Source: Lentibacillus siamensis
Lineage (GTDB): Bacteria > Bacillota > Bacilli > Bacillales > Amphibacillaceae
Length of the DNA stretch: 64,000 nt
Assembly: GCF_039522605.1 (NCBI RefSeq)
Contig: NZ_BAAADS010000024.1
Location: forward strand, 1 to 64,000
Direction: 5' to 3'
Program-made: the position numbers and the translations under genes
In this document: one piece after another, positions 16,496-25,082 of the stretch
Position numbering within the stretch: position 1 is the stretch's first letter
Layout of the letters: every line of letters begins with the position of its first letter
The notes under the pieces: model-generated
The model's database searches: none
Seen by the model: the letters and a program-made list of their open reading frames with translations, nothing else
What the model was told of the DNA's origin: nothing

Positions 16496-17080
16496 ATGAA
16501 TGCTAAAAAAGGTTTGTTAGTAGGTGCAATTGCTTTCGGTCTCACATTATCCGGGACATGGTTGTTGTCCGTTTCTGCTGCTAGTCCCGATGTTAATATT
16601 CCTGCATCATCTGTTTCGGGCATCCATTCATCTAATACAAACCAAGAGGCAGTTGAGTACTTAGACAACATTTATGATCATGCTTTTAATGGAGAAATGC
16701 CTGGTGCGGTTCAGGGGCTTAAAATCAATAAAAGCACAAAAAAGGACGTTCATCAAAGGTTAGGAAATCCCCCAAAGGTAAAGGGTCAATTTGATTTGTA
16801 TGGCTGGAATATGGGGAATCCTGGATATGGATTTGCTTATAATAAAGATAATACCATATCTGAAATCCGAAACTTTGGCACAGGTGTTGAAAGACAAACA
16901 AACCTTGGTGGAATCACACCTGCCGTAATGAGTGAACAAATAGGAAGTGCGGATAAGATTCTAGCTGTTCCTAACACAAATGAAATGGACTTTGTTTATG
17001 AAACGGGAGATTATGAGCTTCATTTTGTCGTTGGCAGTGATCACACAGTTGATCATGTGAATTTAAAAGAAGCGAAATAG
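16496..17080 (+). CDS. YjgB-like secreted protein (DUF4309)
   Basis: A 194-residue exported protein with a signal peptide ending near residue 29 (SVSAAS). The mature part has the repeated INKSTKKDVHQRLGNP-type pattern of the YjgB/DUF4309 family. In Bacillus subtilis YjgB is a secreted protein of unclear role. A GAGGGGAG ribosome site lies upstream. It stands alone, 70 nt after the structured 85-nt repeat. Confidence 0.75.
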   Translation: MNAKKGLLVGAIAFGLTLSGTWLLSVSAASPDVNIPASSVSGIHSSNTNQEAVEYLDNIYDHAFNGEMPGAVQGLKINKSTKKDVHQRLGNPPKVKGQFDLYGWNMGNPGYGFAYNKDNTISEIRNFGTGVERQTNLGGITPAVMSEQIGSADKILAVPNTNEMDFVYETGDYELHFVVGSDHTVDHVNLKEAK

Positions 17081-17091
17081 CTGTTTATTTA

Positions 17092-17123
17092 GTAGGGTTG
17101 TCTCAAAATTGAGGCGACCCTAC
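17092..17123 (+). terminator. hairpin after the yjgB-like gene
   Basis: GTAGGGTTGTCTC pairs with GAGGCGACCCTAC (two G-T pairs), without a T tract. It could be a terminator or the solo end of an insertion sequence, since GGGTTGTCTCAAAA resembles IS termini. Downstream, 17131-17238 carries an open 33-codon scrap ending in KVSPYLKT and a stop; it has no start and is not recognised. Confidence 0.4.
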
Positions 17124-17469
17124 GCGTTAGGCCCAGTTTGTTGAAGCAGGCAACCAAGAAGCAACCATAACAGCGGAAGTCAATATACAAAAAGTAGCAG
17201 AATACAACAACAAAGTATCCCCATATTTGAAAACCTGAGACCAGATGTTTATAAATATGCGGAATAATGATGTGTATGTAGAGTAGGGTGACATTTCCGA
17301 ACACGGGAAGGTGGCAGGTATAAAATATCCTTCCCGCGCATCTTTGTCGTTTGTACCGTTTCTTGTATTTTTAATACTACACTAACTCCTTCTTCATGAA
17401 TATTTAGCTAATAGCAGAAAATGACAGTTCCAGAATTGCGCGATTAACTAATAGAAATTGCGTCAATAC

Positions 17470-17536
17470 GATATCCAGGCCGGTGACAGGGTTCACAGGT
17501 AATCACAACTTCTTTGATAGATTCGCCAGTAGGCCC
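17470..17536 (-). mobile_element. remnant of the IS110 element
   Basis: About 67 nt match 11968-12034, with roughly ten differences. They cover the first codons of the transposase and the start of its noncoding leader. Similarity stops abruptly on both sides. Confidence 0.75.
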
Positions 17537-17592
17537 TATACTGAAATGATAACTAAATAAGGTAGAACGTTTAATTGAAGTGGGGGGTATTC

Positions 17593-18453
17593 ATGTCAGT
17601 AGGTGCACTTTTACTTATTATCATTTCAGCGTTTATGCATGCGACGTGGAACTACTTGGCGAAGCGGTCTAATAGTGGGTACGCATTTGTGTGGCTTTAC
17701 ATGCTTGTCAGTACGATTGTGTACGCACCGCTTGTGGTTGGAATGTTTATTTTTTCTAAGATTCATATTGGTTGGGTAGAAATGGGATTTATATTGGGAA
17801 GTGCTCTCATCCACCTTGCTTATTCGCTGACACTACAAAAGGGGTACAGAATTGGTGATTTTTCCTTAGTTTATCCTATTGCCAGGGGTACCGGGCCAGT
17901 GATTGTTGCAATTGCTGCAGTTTTTATTTTTGATGAAAAAATAACAGCCACTGGAATAACCGGGATATTTCTGATTGTTAGCAGTATTTTTATGATTACT
18001 GGAGGGCTACAAAGGCTTCGAAAATCAAATAGAATTGTACCGCTCATTTATGGCCTTGTAATAGGTGTGATCATTTCTGGGTACACCCTTTTTGATAAAG
18101 GGGCTGTTGCTGTATTTCTTATTCCTCCATTATTGTTGAGTTATGGAAGTATTCTTTGGCAGCTTGTATTTCTTACCCCAAAAGCGATTCGTAATTGGAC
18201 AAAAATTAAGTATGACTGGCTAAAATACCGAAAAGAAGCAATAGGAGTAGGCATCCTTAACCCACTTGCCTATATCCTCGTTCTTACCGCCATGACATTC
18301 TCACCTGTTAGTCATGTTGCCCCCGTTCGTGAAATAAGTATTTTAATTGGTACCTTCATGGGAACAAAACTTCTTGCAGAGGGGTTTGGTCTACAGAGGG
18401 TTATAGCTGCTGGAGTTATGCTTGTTGGGGTTATCTTGGTGGCATTGACTTAA
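17593..18453 (+). CDS. EamA-family (DMT) transporter
   Basis: A 286-residue membrane protein with ten predicted helices in two EamA repeats; the second carries a typical SPVSHVAPVREISIL stretch. It belongs to the drug/metabolite transporter superfamily and exports small metabolites, substrate unknown. ATG at 17593 follows a GGGGGG site; the frame could also open at an upstream TTG (17575). The IS110 remnant lies immediately upstream, so the native promoter may have been altered. Confidence 0.85.
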   Translation: MSVGALLLIIISAFMHATWNYLAKRSNSGYAFVWLYMLVSTIVYAPLVVGMFIFSKIHIGWVEMGFILGSALIHLAYSLTLQKGYRIGDFSLVYPIARGTGPVIVAIAAVFIFDEKITATGITGIFLIVSSIFMITGGLQRLRKSNRIVPLIYGLVIGVIISGYTLFDKGAVAVFLIPPLLLSYGSILWQLVFLTPKAIRNWTKIKYDWLKYRKEAIGVGILNPLAYILVLTAMTFSPVSHVAPVREISILIGTFMGTKLLAEGFGLQRVIAAGVMLVGVILVALT

Positions 18454-18605
18454 TCTGTGTAATATATAATTACGCTGCAATTTCCTGGTTATGTGGTAGA
18501 AGCAACTAAATCAATCAGGTTCGGGAGCAAAAACATTGTCCGAAAAAAGACAAAAAAAGATTTATTAAAACAGCTAAGTCTTTTGAATAATATTCTTGTT
18601 ACGCT

Positions 18606-18638
18606 AGCGGGCACTTATCTTAAATAAAATTAGCGTCC
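18606..18638. repeat. dispersed GGGCGC hairpin repeat, copy 8
   Basis: AGCGGGCACTTATCTTAAAT followed by AAAATTAGCGTCC, in the gene-free gap 18454-18735. Confidence 0.4.
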
Positions 18639-18735
18639 AACTTGCACCAAATGGGCATATTGTTTAAGAACCATAGAACTGTATTATGACTGGAGGAGAG
18701 GGTTCCTTTTAAGCTAAGTGTCTCAAATTCACTGA

Positions 18736-19176
18736 TTTTGGCAACCGCCAAGAAAAACTCCAACTCTTGGTAAAACAGCGAATGAACCCCAGGCAGAAAA
18801 TAATAAATCTACATTTCGATTACCAACTGCGACGGTTCAAAATTGGAAAGTTACAAAACAAGAATACTTTTATGTGCATCGTGAACTTGAAAAAATACTA
18901 GCAAAATCAGAACATGAAGATTTATATAGACAGATCCCTGGAGACAGATCATTAGTGCTTGAACTGAAGAGTTTAGCATTGCGCGACGCGTATCGTATTG
19001 GGCAAATTGTATCCCTAAGTAAAATGCAAGGAGCTTGGGCAGGAAAACGCAGCATTAAAAAAAGCTTTATTAGCTTTACAATTATTCCATTTAGGGCGCA
19101 AACTCGGAAATTTGCGCCCATTTTTTGCTCTGTAGGGATCGTTGTCATACCCCGGCTATGCATCATTTGTGATTAA
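18736..19176 (+). pseudogene. unrecognised 3' gene remnant
   Basis: An open frame of about 147 codons with protein-like composition (for example QEYFYVHRELEKILAKS and DRSLVLELKSLALRDAYR). It has no plausible start and a stop just upstream. The only internal start is a GTG at 18874 without a ribosome site. After about 19090 the frame runs through a terminator hairpin, so the true end is probably earlier. I do not recognise the family. Confidence 0.35.
19094..19126 (+). terminator. GGGCGC-type hairpin terminator (repeat copy 9)
   Basis: A perfect stem GGGCGCAAA/TTTGCGCCC with a short loop is followed by ATTTTTT. It works as a terminator and is also the most symmetrical member of the dispersed repeat family. 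Confidence 0.7.
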
Positions 19177-19243
19177 AAAGTCCCCCCTGTGACAAGTCAT
19201 TACCTTAACATAAGGGATGCTTCCGTACTCTAAGTCTTTCAAT

Positions 19244-20812
19244 CTATTTCCATTTCTGAATTATATAATCAGCATTAGCTTTTAAAACGTCATAAACTTT
19301 TTCAGAAATTAACTTATTTTTTTTCTGATGGTCAAGAAGCAATTTAAAGCCTTCCATGTGTTTGACTATCTTTTCGGCTAATTCATTTTCTTCGTAAAGA
19401 CTTAGGGCTGTCAAATGTATTTTTAGGAACTGAGCAGCCTGATCAGTAGCGAATTCGCCATTCTCCTGGAATTGTTTCACGAGCTTTTTCATGCCCTCGG
19501 CATGTTCTGCCTTGGTTATTGCTGTGGCGGTTAATGTATCTTTACTCTTATTTTCAAAAGCATCAATGGCTCTTACCTCAATTTTGTATATTGTGGCCGG
19601 CTTCAGTCCATTAACGGGTAATGTTAAAGGATTAGGAATCTGTGCCTTATAGTATTCAGAGAATGCCTTATTATCCAAAGTAATTTTATTAGTCTCTTGA
19701 TTCTTTACTGTCACATTGTAAGAATGCGTTAATAAATTATCTTGTGCTTGGTCAAATTTGATTCCGACACTAGTAGACGTAGTTTTATCCCGAACAACGG
19801 AAAGTTTTGCATCATTTGTGAAATAGGGCTTTTTATTATCTCTGGTATCAATGTACTTAAAGTTTTTCTTTTGGATAGGTGTTTTGATTACCCACGGATT
19901 CCCTACCCATTCATTGGCATGGAATTTACGACGTTTAATAACAACCTTATCATCGTAAACCTTTACAAGCAGCCCATTACTTACTTCCACCGGCGGCACT
20001 TCTCCTTGAAGATATCCGGATTCTGTCCACATATAGGCAATAGAACCGGAGTTTACCGAAGTGAAATTATTCTGGTAGATTTGTCTTGGATCGCTGACCG
20101 GATAATGGGTATGGCCTGCCATTAAAATGACTTGCGGGTGTTGTGATAATGCATCGCGAAGTAACTTTTGATTCTCTTTATCAATGTACCATTGATCTGT
20201 ACCGTAGTTAGTATTCTTTAGAGGGTGATGCATAAACACAAAAATTGGTTTATTCGGATTTCTTTGTTCAGCACGTTGTAGCTCTTTTTCTAACCATTTA
20301 ATTTGTTCTTTTGAATAGAAATATCCTCTTTCCTCACCTAGCATGATAAAAGTATAACCCTTCATTACCTTGCTATAATTTAGCGAATCCATCCCTGTTT
20401 TCTTCAAAAAGCGTTTTTGAGCCTGTTTAACAGTCGGGCCAACGTACTCATGGTTGCCAATACCAATTATTTGTTCTGTTTGAGGTTGTATATATTCATT
20501 AAACACGGACAACCAAGCATCATATTCCTTCTCATAGCCATGGCTGGTTAAATCACCAATAAATACAAAAGCATCTTGTTTTGGTGCCACGTTATTAAGT
20601 TGCCTAAATGCATTTTCAAATCTTTGCACCCCCCCTTCTGCACGGCCGATTTGTGTGTCGCTAATTACTGGAAAGACCAGTTTAGGGTCATCACCTGACG
20701 TTTCCTGTGAATGTGCTCGTACACCCTGTGGTGCTGATATTAGACCAACACCTATAATAAAAAACGCTAGGAAAATAAAAATTCCTCTATGATTCTGAAA
20801 GTTTTTTAACAT
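19244..20812 (-). CDS. secreted metallophosphoesterase with FIMAH domain
   Basis: A 522-residue exported phosphoesterase with a signal peptide to about residue 33 (GVRA|HS). Calcineurin-like motifs run in order: SDTQIG, GDLTSHG, GNHEY, HHPL and GHTHYP. An Fn3-like domain spans about 330-430 and a C-terminal FIMAH domain about 440-522. The FIMAH domain is closely similar to that of the GH97 enzyme at 0.5 kb. It is probably a cell-surface or extracellular nucleotidase/phosphodiesterase. It lies 35 bp after the acid phosphatase gene, in the same orientation and probably one transcript. Confidence 0.88.
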   Translation of the reverse strand: MLKNFQNHRGIFIFLAFFIIGVGLISAPQGVRAHSQETSGDDPKLVFPVISDTQIGRAEGGVQRFENAFRQLNNVAPKQDAFVFIGDLTSHGYEKEYDAWLSVFNEYIQPQTEQIIGIGNHEYVGPTVKQAQKRFLKKTGMDSLNYSKVMKGYTFIMLGEERGYFYSKEQIKWLEKELQRAEQRNPNKPIFVFMHHPLKNTNYGTDQWYIDKENQKLLRDALSQHPQVILMAGHTHYPVSDPRQIYQNNFTSVNSGSIAYMWTESGYLQGEVPPVEVSNGLLVKVYDDKVVIKRRKFHANEWVGNPWVIKTPIQKKNFKYIDTRDNKKPYFTNDAKLSVVRDKTTSTSVGIKFDQAQDNLLTHSYNVTVKNQETNKITLDNKAFSEYYKAQIPNPLTLPVNGLKPATIYKIEVRAIDAFENKSKDTLTATAITKAEHAEGMKKLVKQFQENGEFATDQAAQFLKIHLTALSLYEENELAEKIVKHMEGFKLLLDHQKKNKLISEKVYDVLKANADYIIQKWK

Positions 20813-20847
20813 AAAACTGCCTCCTCATATTCCAATTTGATCATTGA

Positions 20848-21681
20848 TTATTTCCAGGTTTTTAATTTTGCGTCTGACCATTCACCATAGGTGGAATTAG
20901 GAAGAACTATAAATTTACTGCCAAATTTATCTTCCAGTCTTTCGACAGCTTTGTTTCTTTTTTTGGTTGAAGCATCATTAAATACGGCCGCAAAATCATG
21001 AAGGTCATCGCCGGTTAACAAAGCAATTTCATAGTCTTCTGTTATCTCACTGCGACGTTCCTTTTTAGATTCTCCTTTTAACATGACGCTTTCTTTTGTA
21101 ACTTGGGGCAATCCAAGTTTTTTCATATTTTTAATCGTAGGGGTTTCGTTTTCAGCAACCCTGTTTGACACATAGAAGATCTTTACACCTTTACTGTCTG
21201 CATACTTTAAGAAGCCCTTAGCCCCAGGTATCAATTTTGCGCTGGCCGCATCAACCCAGGCATCCCATTTGTCGCCCCAATTTGTATAATCGAAACCTTC
21301 CTTGACACCCATGGCTAAATAAGGAGTGTTATCCAAAACAGTCTCGTCTAAGTCGGTGACGACAGCAGGACTTTTGCTGCTTTCGTTGTTTTCTAAATAG
21401 TTATTTAGCTGCTGTTTAGCAAGATTAAAGGCTTGTTCTTGTAATGCGCGAACCTCTGCACTTTTTTGTTGGTAAAGCACACCCATTTTGTATTGTTTGG
21501 CTACATTGTTATTCTTTTTGTTTTGGGTTCCTGTGGTTTTGCTTGAACTACTTTCTGTGTCTGTTTGATTTGGATTGCTAGATTCGGTACTGCTTGAGCA
21601 CCCTCCTGTAACCAGCAGAGCGAAGGTTATAAGTGTAATTATCCATACAAAACGTCGATTTTTCATGTTGCAAGAATTCAT
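20848..21681 (-). CDS. lipoprotein acid phosphatase, e(P4)/OlpA type
   Basis: A 277-residue lipoprotein. The N-terminal membrane segment ends in the lipobox VTGGC. The HAD (DDDD class) signature VTDLDETVLDN provides the catalytic aspartates, and VSNR and LTGDDLHDF form later motifs. Family members are surface 5'-nucleotidases that strip phosphate from NMPs and related esters. The start is uncertain: the first ATG abuts the AAAGG site, while an internal ATG at 21668 would have better spacing. It is first gene of a two-gene phosphatase unit with the FIMAH phosphoesterase, suggesting extracellular phosphate or nucleotide scavenging. Confidence 0.88.
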   Translation of the reverse strand: MNSCNMKNRRFVWIITLITFALLVTGGCSSSTESSNPNQTDTESSSSKTTGTQNKKNNNVAKQYKMGVLYQQKSAEVRALQEQAFNLAKQQLNNYLENNESSKSPAVVTDLDETVLDNTPYLAMGVKEGFDYTNWGDKWDAWVDAASAKLIPGAKGFLKYADSKGVKIFYVSNRVAENETPTIKNMKKLGLPQVTKESVMLKGESKKERRSEITEDYEIALLTGDDLHDFAAVFNDASTKKRNKAVERLEDKFGSKFIVLPNSTYGEWSDAKLKTWK

Positions 21682-21860
21682 CCTTTCTTAATAAATTTTA
21701 ATATATTTATTGTGTTAAGAAATTTTTAAACATAATAAATCCAACGTTTACCATTATAATTGTCTTATTTTTTATGTCAAATCTATGTCTTTATTTTTTT
21801 TACTTAATTTATAATCGGATAGGATTATTATTCATTAGTCTCAAGGTGAGCTATTCATTA

Positions 21861-21886
21861 ATCGGGGGCCATTCCGGAATAAAGTA
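21861..21886. repeat. dispersed GGGCGC hairpin repeat, copy 10
   Basis: ATCGGGGGCCATTCCGGAAT, nearly identical to copy 2 at 12.24 kb. The gap 21682-22103 has no gene. Confidence 0.45.
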
Positions 21887-22014
21887 TAGAAATCGACCTG
21901 ATGGGAAAAAGGTATGTACGATAATAATGATGGCTGTTTCAAAAACACGACAAACATCGTGTCCAACCACCATCCTTTTTACCTTTTCACATTACCCTTT
22001 AGCATCGTTTTCGT

Positions 22015-22058
22015 AAAAAGGCTTAGACTCATTTCAGAAAAATAGTCTAAGCCTTTTT
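22015..22058 (-). terminator. strong bidirectional terminator
   Basis: A perfect 15-bp stem AAAAAGGCTTAGACT/AGTCTAAGCCTTTTT has a 14-nt loop and T runs in both directions. It lies 45 bp after the aldo/keto reductase stop. Confidence 0.85.
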
Positions 22059-22103
22059 GTTTTGAAGTTTATAAAAAATATTTAAAACAACTAATCAGTT
22101 ACA

Positions 22104-23069
22104 TTAGAACCTGCTCCCAGAGGCTGCTCCCCTCGGTGATATTCGATCAATTTCTGCCAGGTCTTCTTGTGTTAGAAAAACTTGAAGGGCATCGAGGTTT
22201 TCTTTGACTCGCCCTAAACGCTTGGTTCCTGGAATTGGGACGATCTGATCTCCCTGTGCCAACAGCCATGCTAACGCAAGTTGGGCAGTCGTACACCCTT
22301 TTTGCATAGCCATTTTTTCAATGCGGGAAGCTAATTCTACATTTTTAGTGAAATTTTCACCTTGAAAACGGGAATATAACTCCTGTGGGTAATCTTCTGA
22401 GAGATCCTCCAATTTTTGAATCTGACCTGTCAGGAAACCCCTGCCCAGCGGACTGTATGGAACAAGGCCAATCCCTAGTTCTTTGAGAAGCGGCAAAACT
22501 TCATCTTCCACGTCCCTGCTCCATAAAGAATATTCGGTTTCCACTGCGGTTATCGGGTGTACCGCATGTGCGCGTCGAATGATTTCAGCTGGAGTCTCAG
22601 AAAGACCAACATAACGAATTTTACCTTGTTTGACAAGATCATCTAAAGCACCCATAGTCTCCTCAATAGGAGTATTCGGATCGTAGCGATGCTGATAGTA
22701 CAAGTCAATGTAATCGATTCCGAGACTATACAGGCTGGCGTCAACTGACTTTTTAATATAAGCCGGATCTCCCTTATAACCTTGATTATGAGTGATCCCA
22801 AATTTGGTTGCGATCACAGCTTCATCACGCCTGCCCTTTAATGCCTTGCCCAACAGCTGTTCATTATCTCCAAACCTTGCCTGAAGATAACCATCATTTC
22901 CGTAAAGGTCTGCGGTGTCAAACAAAGTGACACCATGATCCAAAGCCCCTCGAATGGTATCAACAGAAGATTGGTTGTCGGGCATGGTCATCGTACCATG
23001 TCCGATAGCGGAAACTTCTAATCCTTTGTTCCCTAGCTTTCGTTTTGGAACGTCATGATTATTAATCAT
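22104..23069 (-). CDS. aldo/keto reductase
   Basis: A 321-residue NADPH-dependent oxidoreductase of the (beta/alpha)8 AKR family. The N-terminal KLGNKGLEVSAIGHGT, the catalytic tetrad DTADLYG (Asp, Tyr), ATKFG (Lys) and YYQHRYDP (His), and the C-terminal NADPH-binding IPGTKRLGRVKENL are all seen. A strong AAGGAGG ribosome site is present. It is transcribed divergently from an MmyB-type regulator with a symmetric operator-like site between them, so aldehyde- or stress-responsive control by that regulator is likely. Confidence 0.92.
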   Translation of the reverse strand: MINNHDVPKRKLGNKGLEVSAIGHGTMTMPDNQSSVDTIRGALDHGVTLFDTADLYGNDGYLQARFGDNEQLLGKALKGRRDEAVIATKFGITHNQGYKGDPAYIKKSVDASLYSLGIDYIDLYYQHRYDPNTPIEETMGALDDLVKQGKIRYVGLSETPAEIIRRAHAVHPITAVETEYSLWSRDVEDEVLPLLKELGIGLVPYSPLGRGFLTGQIQKLEDLSEDYPQELYSRFQGENFTKNVELASRIEKMAMQKGCTTAQLALAWLLAQGDQIVPIPGTKRLGRVKENLDALQVFLTQEDLAEIDRISPRGAASGSRF

Positions 23070-23143
23070 TAAATGTCCTCCTTGATTTGTAATATGCCTG
23101 TATCTTAACTAATAAATTTGGCAACAACCACTGCATGTTTATA

Positions 23144-23162
23144 CTATTAATGTTATTAATAG
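23144..23162. promoter_or_regulatory. perfect dyad in the divergent promoter region
   Basis: CTATTAAT-GTT-ATTAATAG has 8-bp perfect arms, placed between the divergent aldo/keto reductase and MmyB-type regulator genes. It is the best operator candidate for that regulator. Confidence 0.45.
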
Positions 23163-23283
23163 GATTTAAAAATTGCCTATATTAAAACACCTGTATCAAC
23201 CAGTTAAGTTGGACAAATCATTTTATCTTAAGCAAAATGAAAGCTATACTGGTAATGCAATGAGAAAGGAATGAACAAGTATT

Positions 23284-24069
23284 ATGCAAAAAAGTGTACA
23301 TTCCAAGGTGTTTGGCCAATTTTTAAAGTCCAGGCGAGAACGGGTTCAGCCTGAAGAAGCCGGTATTTACATGACTTCGGGAAGACGAAGAACTCCGGGT
23401 CTGCGCCGGGAAGAAGTTGCTTATCTTAGCCACGTTAGTGTGACGTATTATACATGGTTAGAACAGGGAAAAGACATTCAACCTTCACGGGATGTTTTAA
23501 TGAATATTGGTCAAGCGTTACAACTTTGTCCTGACGAGAAAGAACATCTTTTCAACTTAGCGTATAATGAAGCATTATCATTGCCGAATGAAGAACAATA
23601 TAATGATTCATTACAAGCCACAATCGACGATTTACCATTTCCATCCTTCATTACAGATCAGCGTTCCAAGGTTATTTTTTGGAATCGAGGGGCGGAAACA
23701 ATGCTTTTTCCGTTCTCTTCTTGTGCTTCTGATGAACGGTATTTACTGCAACTCCTATTTTTGGAGGGAAGTATTCGGGATCGTATTCAAAATTGGGATG
23801 AATTTTCAACCTATTCGGTTGCAGTCTTTCGCGGCATTTATGACCGCTTTCCGGAGGACCCCATTCTTAATCAACTCCTTTTAAATCTAAAACAGCAAAG
23901 CAAGTTGTTTCAAAATCTATGGAAACAGCATCACATTGAGCAGAAGAAGGTAAGTTTCATTTCGATAGATGATGAGCAAGGCCAGACTAATCATTTCCGC
24001 ATTCATTCCGCTACCCACGTGGATGGAAACGAAGATCTTTTTTGGTGTATGTATGTTCCTATGTCTTAA
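23284..24069 (+). CDS. XRE-family regulator with MmyB-type ligand-binding domain
   Basis: A 261-residue regulator. The N-terminal helix-turn-helix carries the TSGRRRTPGLRREEVAYLSHVSVTYYTWLEQG signature of the MmyB-like group (about 30-62, quoted here in part as family recognition). The C-terminal PAS-like MmyB domain (about 105-258) is thought to bind small hydrophobic ligands. A GAAAGGAA site precedes it. It is divergent from the aldo/keto reductase, which it probably controls. Confidence 0.88.
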   Translation: MQKSVHSKVFGQFLKSRRERVQPEEAGIYMTSGRRRTPGLRREEVAYLSHVSVTYYTWLEQGKDIQPSRDVLMNIGQALQLCPDEKEHLFNLAYNEALSLPNEEQYNDSLQATIDDLPFPSFITDQRSKVIFWNRGAETMLFPFSSCASDERYLLQLLFLEGSIRDRIQNWDEFSTYSVAVFRGIYDRFPEDPILNQLLLNLKQQSKLFQNLWKQHHIEQKKVSFISIDDEQGQTNHFRIHSATHVDGNEDLFWCMYVPMS

Positions 24070-24124
24070 AGTACTGTCCACAACACGTTTTTATGTGTGG
24101 TTAAATTCATCCTTGATCTTCCTC

Positions 24125-24159
24125 AATGGGCGCTAATCGGAATAAAAATTAGGGCTAAC
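24125..24159. repeat. dispersed GGGCGC hairpin repeat, copy 11
   Basis: GGGCGCTAAT and ATTAGGGCTAAC flank CGGAATAAAA as inverted arms. It is the last copy seen and marks the right limit of the accessory region. The gap 24070-24532 has no gene. Confidence 0.45.
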
Positions 24160-24498
24160 GGATACATATCTATAATAAATTGATGCTTTGAATTAAAAGG
24201 CGGGATTAAGTGAAACTGATTGGGAAAATATAAGAAAGATTCCAAGAAAGAAATAAACTATTTTTAGCTTTGGAAACTCTTTTAACTCTTTTGACGGTGC
24301 ATCTTCGGATGACGTTGGACTTACCTCTAATTTATGATGATGGATATACTGTGATTTAATCATCCTTGGATAATCATTTTTTATTGTAATAAAACCCCAT
24401 TTAATACTCTTCGTCAATGAAAATATTTATCTCTTTTTTCTATGTTTCAAACTTTACGGTGGAATTTAAGCAAAGTAATATGATACCTTTATGTAGAG

Positions 24499-24508
24499 AG
24501 AACGTTCT
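24499..24508. promoter_or_regulatory. TetR-type operator palindrome
   Basis: AGAACGTTCT is a perfect 10-bp palindrome, embedded in the wider dyad ATGTAGA...TCTACAT. It lies just downstream of a TATGAT -10 (24479) and 24 nt before the TetR start codon, so it is well placed for autorepression. Confidence 0.55.
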
Positions 24509-24532
24509 ACATCACTTCAAGGAGGAAATATT

Positions 24533-25081
24533 ATGTCTATTCGTCCAAAAGAAGAACAAATCCTTAAAACTGCTGAACAGTTATTTGTAGATGGTGGGTT
24601 TCATGCCACCGGAATCAACAAGGTCTTAAAAGAATCTGGTGTGGCTACCATGACATTATACCGATACTTTCCATCAAAAAATGATTTGGTTTTGGGTGTT
24701 TTAAAATATCGTGAAGAAAAGTATTTTAACTATTTGAGATCACTCGCGGGAGAGAAATCTGTACGATCAGTTGTAGATGCTCATTGTCAATGGATTACTG
24801 AACAGAATGCCAAGGGATGTTTATTTTTCCGTGCACTTGAGGAATACGCTGAATTTGAGACAAAGGTGACTCAGTTTGTTAAAGATCATAAACAAAAAGT
24901 ATTAAGTCATATTCAATCCGCAGCTCTGGAGGAAGGTATAAACAAACCATATTTTACCGCAACTAAAGTAGCGCTTGTGCTGGAAGGAGCGACTACAATG
25001 GCAGAAGCATTTGCCCCTGATGGAATCATCCACCATACGAAAGAATTGAGCAACCTTATTTTAAACGAAGCGAGGGATTAA
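24533..25081 (+). CDS. TetR-family repressor
   Basis: A 182-residue repressor. The N-terminal TetR helix-turn-helix (ILKTAEQLFVDGGFHATG...VATMTLYRYFPSKNDL) is followed by a ligand-binding C-terminal domain. An AAGGAGG ribosome site is present. It is one base from the downstream MFS gene, so the two form a self-regulated efflux unit with an operator palindrome overlapping the promoter. Confidence 0.92.
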   Translation: MSIRPKEEQILKTAEQLFVDGGFHATGINKVLKESGVATMTLYRYFPSKNDLVLGVLKYREEKYFNYLRSLAGEKSVRSVVDAHCQWITEQNAKGCLFFRALEEYAEFETKVTQFVKDHKQKVLSHIQSAALEEGINKPYFTATKVALVLEGATTMAEAFAPDGIIHHTKELSNLILNEARD

Positions 25082-25082
25082 T

